Source of the DNA: Solidesulfovibrio magneticus RS-1
GTDB lineage: Bacteria; Desulfobacterota; Desulfovibrionia; Desulfovibrionales; Desulfovibrionaceae
NCBI RefSeq assembly: GCF_000010665.1
Contig: NC_012796.1
Coordinates: 4,798,001 to 4,862,000 of the forward strand
DNA: 64,000 nt
Reading direction: 5' to 3'
Shown in pieces: positions 8,954 through 18,255 of the stretch. The position numbers and the translations under genes were made by a program. The stretch's first letter is position 1, and every line of letters begins with the position of its first letter. Under the pieces are notes generated by a model. It was not told where the DNA came from, made no database searches, and saw only the letters and a program-made list of their open reading frames with translations.

Positions 8954-9211
8954 ATGAACAGTAAGCACCGGAAGACGCTGGAAGCCATCCGCTCCAAGCC
9001 GGAACGGGGCGATATCGCCTGGGCTGCTGTCGAGGCGCTCTTGCTGGGGATTGGCTGCCGAAAACTTGAGGGCGAAGGATCACGAGTGCGATTTGTGTCG
9101 CCAGAAGGGGCAATCCTTCGAATTCACAGGCCACACCCCAGACCGGTTCTCGACAAAGGTGCTGTCAAGTCTGTTCGCCGCTTCCTCGACCAAATGGAGA
9201 TTGAACAATGA
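8954..9211 (+). CDS. hicA: HicA-family mRNA interferase toxin
   Basis: An 85-residue protein with the HicA double-stranded-RNA-binding-like fold signature: an N-terminal helix (SKHRKTLEAIRS), a central GEGSRVRF strand, then IHRPHPRPVLDKGAVKSVR and a closing helix. The usual catalytic histidine region reads GSRV here rather than GSHH, as I recall for one known HicA subclass. HicA toxins cut mRNA and are neutralised by HicB. The stop overlaps the hicB start (ATGA at 9208-9211), the standard toxin-first hic order. Base composition is lower in GC than in flanking genes, in keeping with an acquired module. Confidence 0.87.
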   Translation: MNSKHRKTLEAIRSKPERGDIAWAAVEALLLGIGCRKLEGEGSRVRFVSPEGAILRIHRPHPRPVLDKGAVKSVRRFLDQMEIEQ

Positions 9212-9552
9212 ATGCTTTTCACTACAACGGCTACGTCGGAACGTTTGAATTCGAACCCGGCGATGACGCATTTCATGGGGAAGTCTCCGGCATCCGCGAC
9301 GTCATTCATTTCACCGGCCGATCTGTGGACGAGTTGCGTCAGGCATTCCAGGAAGCTGTCGATGATTATGTGGCCACTTGCGCCGAGATCGGCAAAAGCC
9401 CTGAAAAACCATACTCAGGACGATTCATGGTCCGAGTATCGCCAGAACTCCATCGGCTGACGGAAACTGCCGCTAAAGCGACAGGAAAAAGTTTGAACAC
9501 CTTTGCTGCTGAAGCACTGGAACGTGCGGCGAAGGAGGCGATTCGGCCCTAA
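9208..9552 (+). CDS. hicB: HicB-family antitoxin
   Basis: This 114-residue protein has an N-terminal degenerate RNase H-like HicB domain (FEFEPGDDAFHGEVSGIRD, then FTGRSVDELRQAFQEAVDDY). The C-terminus is a ribbon-helix-helix DNA-binding segment (SGRFMVRVSPELHRLTETAA, then a helix with SLNTFAAEALERA). It should bind and inhibit HicA and repress the hicAB promoter. Translation is coupled to hicA through the ATGA overlap. A decayed fragment of slt begins directly at its stop codon. Confidence 0.88.
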   Translation: MNAFHYNGYVGTFEFEPGDDAFHGEVSGIRDVIHFTGRSVDELRQAFQEAVDDYVATCAEIGKSPEKPYSGRFMVRVSPELHRLTETAAKATGKSLNTFAAEALERAAKEAIRP

Positions 9553-9660
9553 GGGGCATCGGCGGTGGCGCAAGCGTCCTACAACGCTGGCGAGAACCGG
9601 GTGGAGGATTACAACGAACGTCATGGTGCATGCGCGGCTCTATTTGGGGAAGAACTGAGT
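9553..9660 (+). pseudogene. Decayed 3' fragment of an slt-type gene
   Basis: Directly after the hicB stop the sequence again encodes the transglycosylase SYNAGENR motif (9578-9605) and, after a gap, an end matching the slt terminus (TTTGGGGAAGAA at 9643-9654, then a stop). Compared with slt it aligns with 8641-8700 and 8783-8835, lacks about 80 bases between, and carries many substitutions. It has no start and no open domain. It is a relic of either a partial duplication of slt or a second slt-like gene. Confidence 0.75.
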
Positions 9661-9777
9661 TTTGAAGGGAGAACAGCCACCTTTTGGGCAACAATGATCC
9701 TCGGTAGGACATTTTCGGCCCTCCAGTTGACACATACACCAGACAAGAAGACCTTAAAAAATAACCACAAAGAACAA

Positions 9778-11496
9778 CTAACCTGAACATTCACCAGCTG
9801 TTTTTTTAAAAGAAGCAACCACTTCCTGCCTATGCTTTTCTATTAAGACACTAGCCAGTTCAGTTCCTTTTGCGATTTGGTCGTTTCCTCCTAATCGAAT
9901 ATATTCGCGCCATACTATATCTATCACAGGCAAGACGGTTTCTGCCCTAACTTGTTCAATATCAAGATGAGCAATTTGTGAAATTCTCGGACTTGGAACT
10001 CCAGAATGCCGTAGCGCCCACAACGCCGAAACATAAAACAAAATATTATTCGCATGCACTCGATAATCAACAACATCACACTGTCGAATAATATCAGAGA
10101 TTGATTGAACTATAATAGGGCATATTAGATATATTTCGAGCGGATACTGCGAGTTAAAAATACGGCTATAAGCTTCATCTTTTTTTATTAAGCTTGAAGG
10201 TCTAGCTCTGGCATTTGCCGGTTCTGACAGAGCACATGCCATAACAGATTGAGCGACGAACGGAATGCCAAATATTTTCTTGAGCGGTTTTCCAATGTTC
10301 TTGTAATAATTTTTCCTCCTGTCATAATAATACCCCCTAGAGTACAAAAAGTCTTCAATGTCCCGATGAATTTTATCAGTTGCCCTCAACGACGAGGCCG
10401 GAATGGGCGTCTGACTGTTAGTTGCTTTAATTATATGGTCTCTACTTTCCTGGTTCTGTGGAGTCAAAACTCTCACCAATATATTTCGCCTTTCCTTTTC
10501 TAGGTCTTTCCCTTGAAGGGCATTGTAAATTTCTCTCGAAGTTTGCAGACCATTTACTATTTCTGGATCTTCAATTGTTAAAGTTTTACTACCAGAGCTT
10601 GCCTTTGAGCAAATTATTGAAACACCATTGTTTAACCACCAAAAATCTTCAGCCGTCACAGACTCAACCGTTCTTCGTATTTCGCCATTAACCTCAGTCT
10701 TTCCTTGATAATCCCTAACATTTCCTTCAAAAAGATATGCTCTAAGGTGGCCATTTTCATCAGTGATAAAGTTTAGATAATCTCCTAAAGAGACCAAAGC
10801 AACAAAACCTTCTTGACTTGTTGAGATTGGGTTCTCAGCCAACTTTAATGTTAACGTCGTCGGAGGACTTTTTCTCGAACTAAGCAAAAGATCGGACGCT
10901 TTAAAAAAACCAAAGGAGAACGACACTGGACTGAGTAACGATTCTATCGTTTCTTTTAAAACTGATACTTTTCGTTCAACATCAGGATGGATATCCACCC
11001 CTTTAGTAGCGTATGCATAATAAATATGGACTTCTGGGAATTTGGACACGAGAGCAAAGTATGTATTTCTAAAGTTAGCCACTTTGCCAATGACATCTTT
11101 ATTGTAGACGACAGAAAGATCCTCAATTTTCTTGTTAAGATCAAAAAAATCCCTTGCGCTGCTTATTAGCTTCTCAATAGCAACTTCGGTAAAGCCTTCA
11201 GAAGATTTTGATTGTATCAAAACCAACCTAAGCCTTGCTCCCCTTTTTAAAACCCCGACATCCATTTCGTCATAGAAAGGAACATTATTGACAAAGAAAA
11301 ACAATGAATCGATGCCACCGTCTCCGCCACCATCAACCACGCCGGCTGACAATTCTTCATACGAAAGATCATCATCCTTAAGCACTTGTTCAGCAGAAAA
11401 TATTTCAAAGAATTCCTCTTCGGTCAGCCCTTGGCCTATTTCTGACAACCGAAGATCAAGCAACTGATTAAGCAAAATCAAGTCATTGGCAGACAT
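9778..11496 (-). CDS. AIPR-family (abortive phage infection) protein with PD-(D/E)xK-like N-terminus
   Basis: A 572-residue protein, markedly AT-richer than the rest of the window. The N-terminus carries a restriction-endonuclease-like core, GGGDGGIDS (D59, D63) followed by VLIQSKS (Q95, K97), which fits a D...(E/Q)xK nuclease site. The remainder matches the AIPR family (PF10592 type), with EDFWWLNNGVSIIC, IVNGLQTSREI and ATNSQTPI motifs. AIPR proteins are linked to phage abortive infection and often sit near restriction systems; here it stands alone beside hicAB. The start at 11496 was chosen for AAGAGGA upstream; an earlier start would add residues of lower quality. The role in defence is inferred from the family. 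Confidence 0.8.
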   Translation of the reverse strand: MSANDLILLNQLLDLRLSEIGQGLTEEEFFEIFSAEQVLKDDDLSYEELSAGVVDGGGDGGIDSLFFFVNNVPFYDEMDVGVLKRGARLRLVLIQSKSSEGFTEVAIEKLISSARDFFDLNKKIEDLSVVYNKDVIGKVANFRNTYFALVSKFPEVHIYYAYATKGVDIHPDVERKVSVLKETIESLLSPVSFSFGFFKASDLLLSSRKSPPTTLTLKLAENPISTSQEGFVALVSLGDYLNFITDENGHLRAYLFEGNVRDYQGKTEVNGEIRRTVESVTAEDFWWLNNGVSIICSKASSGSKTLTIEDPEIVNGLQTSREIYNALQGKDLEKERRNILVRVLTPQNQESRDHIIKATNSQTPIPASSLRATDKIHRDIEDFLYSRGYYYDRRKNYYKNIGKPLKKIFGIPFVAQSVMACALSEPANARARPSSLIKKDEAYSRIFNSQYPLEIYLICPIIVQSISDIIRQCDVVDYRVHANNILFYVSALWALRHSGVPSPRISQIAHLDIEQVRAETVLPVIDIVWREYIRLGGNDQIAKGTELASVLIEKHRQEVVASFKKTAGECSG

Positions 11497-11610
11497 GTGG
11501 CACCATCCTCTTAAATTCAATCGAGATACGTTCTTTGCTCGTATAGGATTCTGCTTTGGTCTCTCTTCCCCTTCCACGCAGTCCAAAAAGGAGCCGTCTC
11601 TCCCTCCCCC

Positions 11611-12078
11611 CTACTCCCCGCCCCCGGCAGCCAGCTCCTCCAGCGAGAACAGCCGGTCGGCGTCGAGCAAAATGGTGAACGCGCCGTCCACCTGGGCCAG
11701 CCCTCGCACAAAACGCGTGGGCACCGACAACCCCATGTCCGGCGGCGGGGCCACGTCGGCGTCGGCGACCTCCACCACCTCATGCACGGCGTCGGCCAGG
11801 GCGGCCACGGCCAGGGTGTCGCCGTCGTAGTCGCGCTCCAGGATAATCAGGCAGGTGGGTTTGTGGCACTCGGCGTCGAGTTCGAGCTTTTGGCTCAAAT
11901 CCACCACCGTGGCCGCGTTGCCGCGCAGGTTGACCACCCCGCGCAGATGGCCCGGGGCCAGGGGCACGAAGGTCACGGGCGGCACGTCGAGCACTTCGGA
12001 AACGAGCAGCGACGGCAGGGCAAGGCGTTCGCCGCACAGGCTGAAGGTGAGGTATTGGCGGACGGCGTCATCGGCCAT
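11611..12078 (-). CDS. cheW: CheW-like coupling protein
   Basis: A 155-residue protein consisting of one CheW domain: RQYLTFSLCGERLALP, then HLRGVVNLRG near residues 47-56 and VVDLSQKL. CheW couples CheA kinases to chemoreceptors. The start is behind GGAGG (12083-12087). No receptor or cheA is adjacent; the only CheA in this window is 48 kb away, so partnership cannot be inferred. A low-complexity pyrimidine-rich stretch separates it from the AIPR gene. Confidence 0.9.
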   Translation of the reverse strand: MADDAVRQYLTFSLCGERLALPSLLVSEVLDVPPVTFVPLAPGHLRGVVNLRGNAATVVDLSQKLELDAECHKPTCLIILERDYDGDTLAVAALADAVHEVVEVADADVAPPPDMGLSVPTRFVRGLAQVDGAFTILLDADRLFSLEELAAGGGE

Positions 12079-12795
12079 GGCGTGCCTCCGGGAGGGTCGA
12101 TATTCGGGCCAACATACGGCCTTGGCCCGCGTCCGGCAACCGTCCGGTTTCCTTGGCCCGAACCAAGTTCCCAGCGAAGGCGTTGACAAGCCCGCGCCCC
12201 AGGCATACACCACCGACCAAAGTATGGAACCTTTTGAGGAAACAATGGACGATCCCAGCAGTAGTCGCTTTTTCACGCATCACGACCCGCTTTTCGCTTT
12301 GCGATAACGCTTCCTGCCGCCTCCTCGTCGCGCCCTGGCCAATCCCTGGCCCGCGACGACCCCGCCGGCAGGCGGCGGCACAAGGAGGCGCCTGATGAAC
12401 ACGCCCTTCATCGGCTTTCGCCACATCGCCTTTCGGCACTCCCTCGGCAGGTTCGGCATCCGGTCGGCCACGGCCGCGCTTTTTCCTGTTTCCAGACGCC
12501 GTTGCGCCGTCGCCACGGGCACGGCCCAGGACCCTCCCCCAGCCATCCCCCGGCCCGCGTCGTAGCGCCGCGTCCCGGACTCCGTTGCCGTCTCCGGCGC
12601 ATACCGCCTCGGTAAGCCCCCGAAGACCAGCGTAGCGGACGTCCCCGGGACAACGCCCGAGGGCCACGGCGCGCCGCCAGCCGGCGCACCCCGTTTTCCG
12701 GCTTTTTTTCGCGCACCGCGCTGCCCGCCAAACTCCGGGCAGCGGCGCAAACCTCGACGGGCGGCCAACGCCGCCGTTTCGGGGAGGGCTTTCCC
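12079..12795. other. 717-bp region between cheW and the MgtE-sensor gene
   Basis: No long gene fits. It holds a short reading frame with a strong ribosome site (12395-12565) and a perfect 8-bp hairpin GCTGCCCG / CGGGCAGC at 12720-12743, 52 bases before the next start. I could not match the conserved cores of the M-box, ykkC, NiCo or Mn (yybP) riboswitches. Confidence 0.5.
12395..12565 (+). CDS. Possible short leader peptide, Pro-rich tail
   Basis: An ATG at 12395 stands six bases after a full AAGGAGG and opens a 56-codon frame ending at TAG 12565. The product starts MNTPFIGFRHIAF, is arginine-rich in the middle and ends with a proline cluster (PPPAIPRP). It lies about 230 bp upstream of the metal-transport pair. 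Proline-rich leader peptides control Mg2+ transporters in enterics, so an attenuating role is conceivable, but nothing else here proves it is translated. Confidence 0.35.
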   Translation: MNTPFIGFRHIAFRHSLGRFGIRSATAALFPVSRRRCAVATGTAQDPPPAIPRPAS

Positions 12796-14055
12796 ATGAG
12801 CGAACTCTACGTCAGCGCCGTGCTCGGCCGCCCGGTCATCGATCCGTCCGGCGCGCAGCTCGGCCGACTCGACGACCTTGGGCTGATTCCCGGCGACACC
12901 CTGCCTTCCGTGTCCGGCCTGTTCATCCAGCAGGGCGGCCAGCGCCGTTTCCTGCCCTGGCGCTGCGTCAACCTCTTCACCCCGGTCATCGTCTCGGCCG
13001 ATCCGGCCGTACTGGACGACGCCGCCGACATGCCCGACGAAGCCGCCGACATCCGGCTGCGCCGCGACATCCTCGACCGGCAGATCGTGGACGTGGACGG
13101 GGCCAAGGTGGTGCGCGTCAACGACCTGAAGCTGCGTTCGCGCGGGGCCGGCCTTTTCATCGAGGCCGTCGATGTGGGCGTGCGCGGCATGGCCCGGCGG
13201 CTGGGACAGCTGCGCTTCTGGAACTGGCTGGCCGGGCTTTTCGGCGCGGCCCTGCCCTCGCGCGAAATCGACTGGCGCTTCGTGGCCCAGCTCGACCCCA
13301 ACGCCGACAAGCTGACGCTCACCGTGGCCCGCGAACGCCTCACCGACATGCACCCGGCCGACATCGCCGAAATCCTGGCCCAGCTGCCCCACAAGGAAGC
13401 CGGCACGGTCATCGGCGCGCTGGACCCCGAAACCGTGGGCGAAGCCATCGGCGAACTCGATCCCGAAGTGGGCGGGCGCGTCATCAGCCAGCTCGACAGC
13501 GAAGTGGCTTCCGACATCCTGGAGGAAATGGAACCCGACGAGGCCGCCGACCTCCTGGGCGACCTGCCCGAGGAAAAGGCCCGGGAACTCCTTGGCCTCA
13601 TGGACGCCGAAGACGCCGAGATGGTCCAGGAACTCCTGGAGCACGAGGAAGATACGGCCGGCGGGCTTATGAACAACATGTTCGCCGCCGTGCCCCCGGC
13701 CATGACCGCCGAGGAAGCCTTGGCCTACCTGCGGCTGGTCGGCGCGGAAATCGAAAACATTTATTATATCTACGTGATCCGGGGCGACGACACGCCCCTG
13801 GGCGTGGTGACGCTCAAGCGCCTGCTGCTGTCGCCGCCGAAAATGGCCGTGGCCGAGATCATGACCGTGGGGCTCAAGTCCGTTGGCGTGGCCGATACGC
13901 CGGAAAAGGTGATGGAAATCATCTCCAAGTACAATCTGCTGGCCGTGCCGGTGCTGGAAGACGGCCACATGGTCGGCATCGTGCCGGCCGACGCCGTCAT
14001 CGAATTGTTCCTGCCGGACTCCATCACCAAAAAGCCGCGCTTCGCCGCCCATTAG
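12796..14055 (+). CDS. Soluble MgtE N-domain / CBS protein with PRC-barrel-like N-terminus
   Basis: This 419-residue cytoplasmic protein has two PRC-barrel-like segments (about 1-65 and 85-140). A charged helical MgtE_N superhelix follows (about 185-290: MHPADIAEILAQLP, EEMEPDEAADLLGDLPEE). A CBS pair closes it (about 290-410), beginning TAGGLMNNMFAAV and ending VPVLEDGHMVGIV. In the MgtE channel these cytoplasmic parts bind Mg2+ and gate the pore, but here there is no membrane domain. The gene ends 15 bp before an NRAMP-like transporter, so the sensor probably controls that transporter. Start: ATG 12796 behind GGGGAGGG. Confidence 0.85.
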   Translation: MSELYVSAVLGRPVIDPSGAQLGRLDDLGLIPGDTLPSVSGLFIQQGGQRRFLPWRCVNLFTPVIVSADPAVLDDAADMPDEAADIRLRRDILDRQIVDVDGAKVVRVNDLKLRSRGAGLFIEAVDVGVRGMARRLGQLRFWNWLAGLFGAALPSREIDWRFVAQLDPNADKLTLTVARERLTDMHPADIAEILAQLPHKEAGTVIGALDPETVGEAIGELDPEVGGRVISQLDSEVASDILEEMEPDEAADLLGDLPEEKARELLGLMDAEDAEMVQELLEHEEDTAGGLMNNMFAAVPPAMTAEEALAYLRLVGAEIENIYYIYVIRGDDTPLGVVTLKRLLLSPPKMAVAEIMTVGLKSVGVADTPEKVMEIISKYNLLAVPVLEDGHMVGIVPADAVIELFLPDSITKKPRFAAH

Positions 14056-14070
14056 TCCCAGAGGTTGCCC

Positions 14071-15348
14071 ATGCCATTTTTTTCCAAGCTCTCGCGCAAA
14101 AATATCCTGCTCTTTTTCGCCCTGCTCGGTCCGGGCATCATCACCGCCAACGTGGACAACGACGCCGGCGGCATCACCACCTACACCCTGGCCGGGGCGC
14201 AGTTCGGCTATACGCTGCTGTGGATGCTCATCCCCACGGCCGTTTCCCTGGTGGTGGTCCAGGAAATGTGCGCCCGCATGGGCGCGGTGACCGGCAAGGG
14301 CCTGTCCGACCTCATCCGCGAGTCGTTCGGGCTGCGCACCACCTTTTACATCATGGTGGCGCTTTTTCTCACCAACCTCGGCAACACCATCTCGGAATTC
14401 GCCGGCATCGCCGCCGGCATGGAGCTTTTCGGGGTCAGCAAGTTCGTGTCCGTGCCCCTGGCCGCCCTGCTCGTGTGGCTGCTCATCGTCAAAGGCTCCT
14501 ACCGCATCGTCGAACGGGTGTTTCTCGTGGTCTGCGTCATTTATCTGGTCTACCCCCTGGCCGCCTTCTCGGCCGACGTGGCCTGGGGCGAGGTGGCCAA
14601 GGCCTGCGTCACCCCGTCGTTTCAGGCAAGCGGCAGCTACGTGGCCATGATGATCGCGCTTATAGGCACCACCATCGCGCCCTGGATGCAGTTCTACCAA
14701 CAAGCCGCCGTGGTGGAAAAAGGCATCACCGCCGACAAATACGGCTACACCCGGGTGGACGTGGTGGTCGGCTGTCTGCTTGCCGTCATCGTGGCCCTTT
14801 TTATCGTGGTCGCCTGCGCCGCCTCCATCCACAAGCAGGGACTTAACGTCGAAACCGCCGCCGACGCGGCCATGGCCTTAAAGCCGCTGGTCGGCGAATA
14901 CGCCTCATGGCTCTTCGCCGTGGGCCTCATCAACGCCTCGCTGTTCGCCGCCGGCATCCTGCCCCTGTCCACCGCCTACTACATCTGCGAAGCCATGGGC
15001 TGGGAACTGGGCATCGACAAGGACTTCCGCAAGGCCCCGGAATTCTTTTGGCTCTTTACCATCAGCATCGTCGTCGGCGCGGCCACCATCCTCATCCCGG
15101 CCATGCCGCTTCTGGACGTCATGTACGTCTCCCAGGTCATAAACGGCGTCATGCTGCCCTTCGTGCTCATCCTCATGCTGCTTTTGGTCAACAACCGCCG
15201 GCTCATGGGCGACTACGTCAACGGCCCGATCTTCAACGCCGTGGCCTGGGTCACCGTCGTCGCCGTCATCGGCCTGACCCTGGTCATGACCATAGACACC
15301 GTGCGCCCCGGCGCAGTGGACGCACTGGTGAAGCTGGTGGCGAAGTAG
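14071..15348 (+). CDS. NRAMP-superfamily divalent metal transporter, atypical metal site
   Basis: A 425-residue protein with about 11 membrane helices. Helix 1 reads GPGIITANVDNDAGG where canonical NRAMP Mn/Fe transporters have DPGN. Helix 6 reads IGTTIAPWMQFYQQ where they have MPHN, so the metal-binding methionine is displaced or absent. Such changes recall the NRAMP-related Mg2+ transporters. With the MgtE-type sensor just upstream, Mg2+ transport is more likely than Mn2+; this is inference. The ATG at 14071 was preferred over TTG at 14065 because AGAGG ends at 14064, leaving six bases to the ATG. Confidence 0.88.
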   Translation: MPFFSKLSRKNILLFFALLGPGIITANVDNDAGGITTYTLAGAQFGYTLLWMLIPTAVSLVVVQEMCARMGAVTGKGLSDLIRESFGLRTTFYIMVALFLTNLGNTISEFAGIAAGMELFGVSKFVSVPLAALLVWLLIVKGSYRIVERVFLVVCVIYLVYPLAAFSADVAWGEVAKACVTPSFQASGSYVAMMIALIGTTIAPWMQFYQQAAVVEKGITADKYGYTRVDVVVGCLLAVIVALFIVVACAASIHKQGLNVETAADAAMALKPLVGEYASWLFAVGLINASLFAAGILPLSTAYYICEAMGWELGIDKDFRKAPEFFWLFTISIVVGAATILIPAMPLLDVMYVSQVINGVMLPFVLILMLLLVNNRRLMGDYVNGPIFNAVAWVTVVAVIGLTLVMTIDTVRPGAVDALVKLVAK

Positions 15349-15368
15349 TTTAAATACAAGAGAAGAAT

Positions 15369-15435
15369 GCCTCCGGCGGCCGGGGGCCTGAGGCCCCCGG
15401 ACCCCCCAAAGGGAGGAAAGGGGGCTTTTTGGGGG
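15369..15435. repeat. GC-rich intergenic palindrome, family B (short form)
   Basis: GCCTCCGGCGGCC is followed by the palindrome GGGGGCCTGAGGCCCCC, then a run of C and G tracts. The same core recurs at 18390-18426, 31808-31880 and 35154-35230. It lies between the convergent NRAMP and MFS genes. Confidence 0.8.
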
Positions 15436-15453
15436 TGGCGGGCGGTGCGCCCC

Positions 15454-15479
15454 TTGAAAAATACGTGAGTATTTTTCAA
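15454..15479. terminator. AT-rich hairpin between convergent genes
   Basis: TTGAAAAATAC / GTATTTTTCAA form an 11-bp perfect stem with a 4-base loop, placed between the NRAMP gene and the convergent MFS gene. It could end transcription from both sides. Nearly the same stem occurs at 40585-40612. Confidence 0.6.
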
Positions 15480-15483
15480 AAAA

Positions 15484-16677
15484 TCAAGGATGTTGCTGCG
15501 CCACGCCAGAAGCGGCGCGGCCCAGGCCGGCGCTCATGACCAGGCCGATCAGACAGGCCCCGGCCCCGACCAACAGAAAACCGTCGTAGCCCCAGACCGC
15601 CACGGCCGCGCCGCCCAGGATCGGCCCCACAAAACTCCCGCCCTGCAGCGACAGCATCATGAGATTGGCGTTAAGCCCCCGAAACTCCGGCTCGGACAAC
15701 TCGTACATGTAGGCATTGAGCGACGGCGACCCCACCCCCATGCCGCAGCCGAGCAGCACCGCCGCCAGATAGGTCATGGGTTGGGAATGGGCCGCGTAAA
15801 GCAGCAAAAACGTGCCGCCCGTCACCGCATAGCAAAACCGGATGAGCCACAGCTTCGGGGCCACGTCGAACACGCGGTTGGCAAAAAGCCGCAGCAGCAA
15901 CATGCAGCCCGTCTGTATGGAAAAAAAGACGCCCGCCCCAACCAGCCCCCGGGCCGCGAAAAGACTCTTGGCCAAAAAAAAGATCGAGGCGAAGCTCAAA
16001 TAATACATGGCGTTGACGGCCAACAGCTGAGCCACAGGCCCCTTGGTCGCATTGCGGGCCATGGCCGAAAGCGTCGGCCGCTCGGCCTGAGGCATCCGAC
16101 GCTTTTTCACCTGTCGCCCCAAAACCGCCAGCACGACCAGCGCCGGAGCCAGGGCCATGGCCACCAGGGCGTAGCCGTGGGGATAATCCAGGTGCGCCGG
16201 CGACAGCCAATCAAAAATCGGCGGCACCACGGAATACGGCAGCAGCATGGCAATGGAATACACGCCAAAAGCCTGGCCGCTGCGGCTCGGCGGAATGGCC
16301 GCCACAAGAAGCGTCATGGCCCCGGCCGAAACCAAGGCCACGCCCAGGCCGTTGGCCAGGCGCACGGCCAGCAAAGCCCCGGGAGAAACGGCATACAGAT
16401 AGGCCACGCCGCAGCCCAGCAGCACGACAACGCCCGCCGCCGCCGCCTTGGCCGCATTTTGCGTGGTCAAAAAGGGGCTGACCGTCAGATAGGCGGCCAT
16501 GGTGGCCAGCGATGACGCGCCAATAAGCACCCCGCGCCAGGACTGCGGCACCCCAAGCGCCTCGAAATAGACGTAGAGACTGTAAAAGACCGAAATATTG
16601 CAATACGCCAGAAAAATAAGCACGCACAGGCTGGCGAACTCGAAGGAATACAGACGCGGCTTGTCAGAGACGGACAT
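15484..16677 (-). CDS. Major facilitator superfamily transporter
   Basis: A 397-residue protein with about 12 hydrophobic helices and a central charged loop (LGRQVKKRRMPQAERP). Helix 1 starts EFASLCVLIFLAYCNISVF. A mid-protein RLANGLGVALVSAGAM and a C-terminal half with LLGCGMGVGSPSLNAYM fit MFS drug or sugar efflux proteins; the substrate cannot be predicted. The start is uncertain. ATG 16677 is preferred over TTG 16707, but neither has a good ribosome site. The IS110 element is inserted just upstream, possibly displacing the native promoter. Confidence 0.85.
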   Translation of the reverse strand: MSVSDKPRLYSFEFASLCVLIFLAYCNISVFYSLYVYFEALGVPQSWRGVLIGASSLATMAAYLTVSPFLTTQNAAKAAAAGVVVLLGCGVAYLYAVSPGALLAVRLANGLGVALVSAGAMTLLVAAIPPSRSGQAFGVYSIAMLLPYSVVPPIFDWLSPAHLDYPHGYALVAMALAPALVVLAVLGRQVKKRRMPQAERPTLSAMARNATKGPVAQLLAVNAMYYLSFASIFFLAKSLFAARGLVGAGVFFSIQTGCMLLLRLFANRVFDVAPKLWLIRFCYAVTGGTFLLLYAAHSQPMTYLAAVLLGCGMGVGSPSLNAYMYELSEPEFRGLNANLMMLSLQGGSFVGPILGGAAVAVWGYDGFLLVGAGACLIGLVMSAGLGRAASGVAQQHP

Positions 16678-16784
16678 ACGAGGAACCAGACCGGAAAAAA
16701 GTTGCAAAAAGAAACGAATCCGCCCGATACCCGGCCGCCCGGGGTGGCGTCAAGGGAAGAAGAATTAGAGAAGAGTGCCTTGTA

Positions 16785-17900
<1,116 letters not shown>

Positions 17901-18055
17901 ATCCCTGATTATCGGTTGACTCAGAACACCGTTGCTCCGGCGGCCAAAGGGGCTGAGCCCCGTTGGAAACCCCGCTTGGGGACTTGCGGCGTAAGGCGCT
18001 GTGTCGGCGAGCGGCAAGCGCCCTTGAGCGCGGAGCGCTGGCGGCTGCGCCGCGT

Positions 18056-18132
18056 GGGTCGTTGGAAATTCCGGGGCGTCGATGCGCCCGGCTGTCGCCG
18101 GGTGCTCGACGCCCCGGAATTTCCAACGACCC
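18056..18132. repeat. Long perfect hairpin 1 (27-bp stem)
   Basis: Bases 18056-18082 (starting GGGTCGTTGGAAATTCC) are perfectly complementary to 18106-18132, with a 23-base loop that itself contains CCCGGC...GCCGGG. There is no mismatch in the arms. Confidence 0.95.
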
Positions 18133-18188
18133 GGTTCGCCCGGGGTTACCCGCCCAGAAACAGCTTTGATCTCCCCTGCTCCGAAAAT

Positions 18189-18246
18189 GCGAACCGGGCC
18201 GATTTTCACGCGAGGCTTTGATCGCGTGAAAATCGGCCCGGTTCGC
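18189..18246. repeat. Long perfect hairpin 2 (25-bp stem)
   Basis: Bases 18189-18213 (starting GCGAACCGGGCCGATTTT) are perfectly complementary to 18222-18246, with an 8-base loop. The arm sequence differs from hairpins 1 and 3 but shares the pattern of a GAAAAT-type AT core flanked by CGG blocks. Confidence 0.95.
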
Positions 18247-18255
18247 TGGCGAGGG

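Noticed and set aside
9660-9777. Terminus of another insertion sequence (GTAGGACATTTTCGG segment)
   Set aside because: It resembles an IS end by eye, but no transposase fragment or paired inverted repeat was found.
12590-12790. Mg2+ or Mn2+ riboswitch before the MgtE-sensor gene
   Set aside because: I looked for conserved M-box and yybP-ykoY cores and did not find them; only a simple 8-bp hairpin is present.
12280-14832. 850-codon minus-strand open frame covering the MgtE-sensor and NRAMP genes
   Set aside because: Histidine- and glycine-rich composition without domains; the plus-strand genes carry recognisable motifs throughout.
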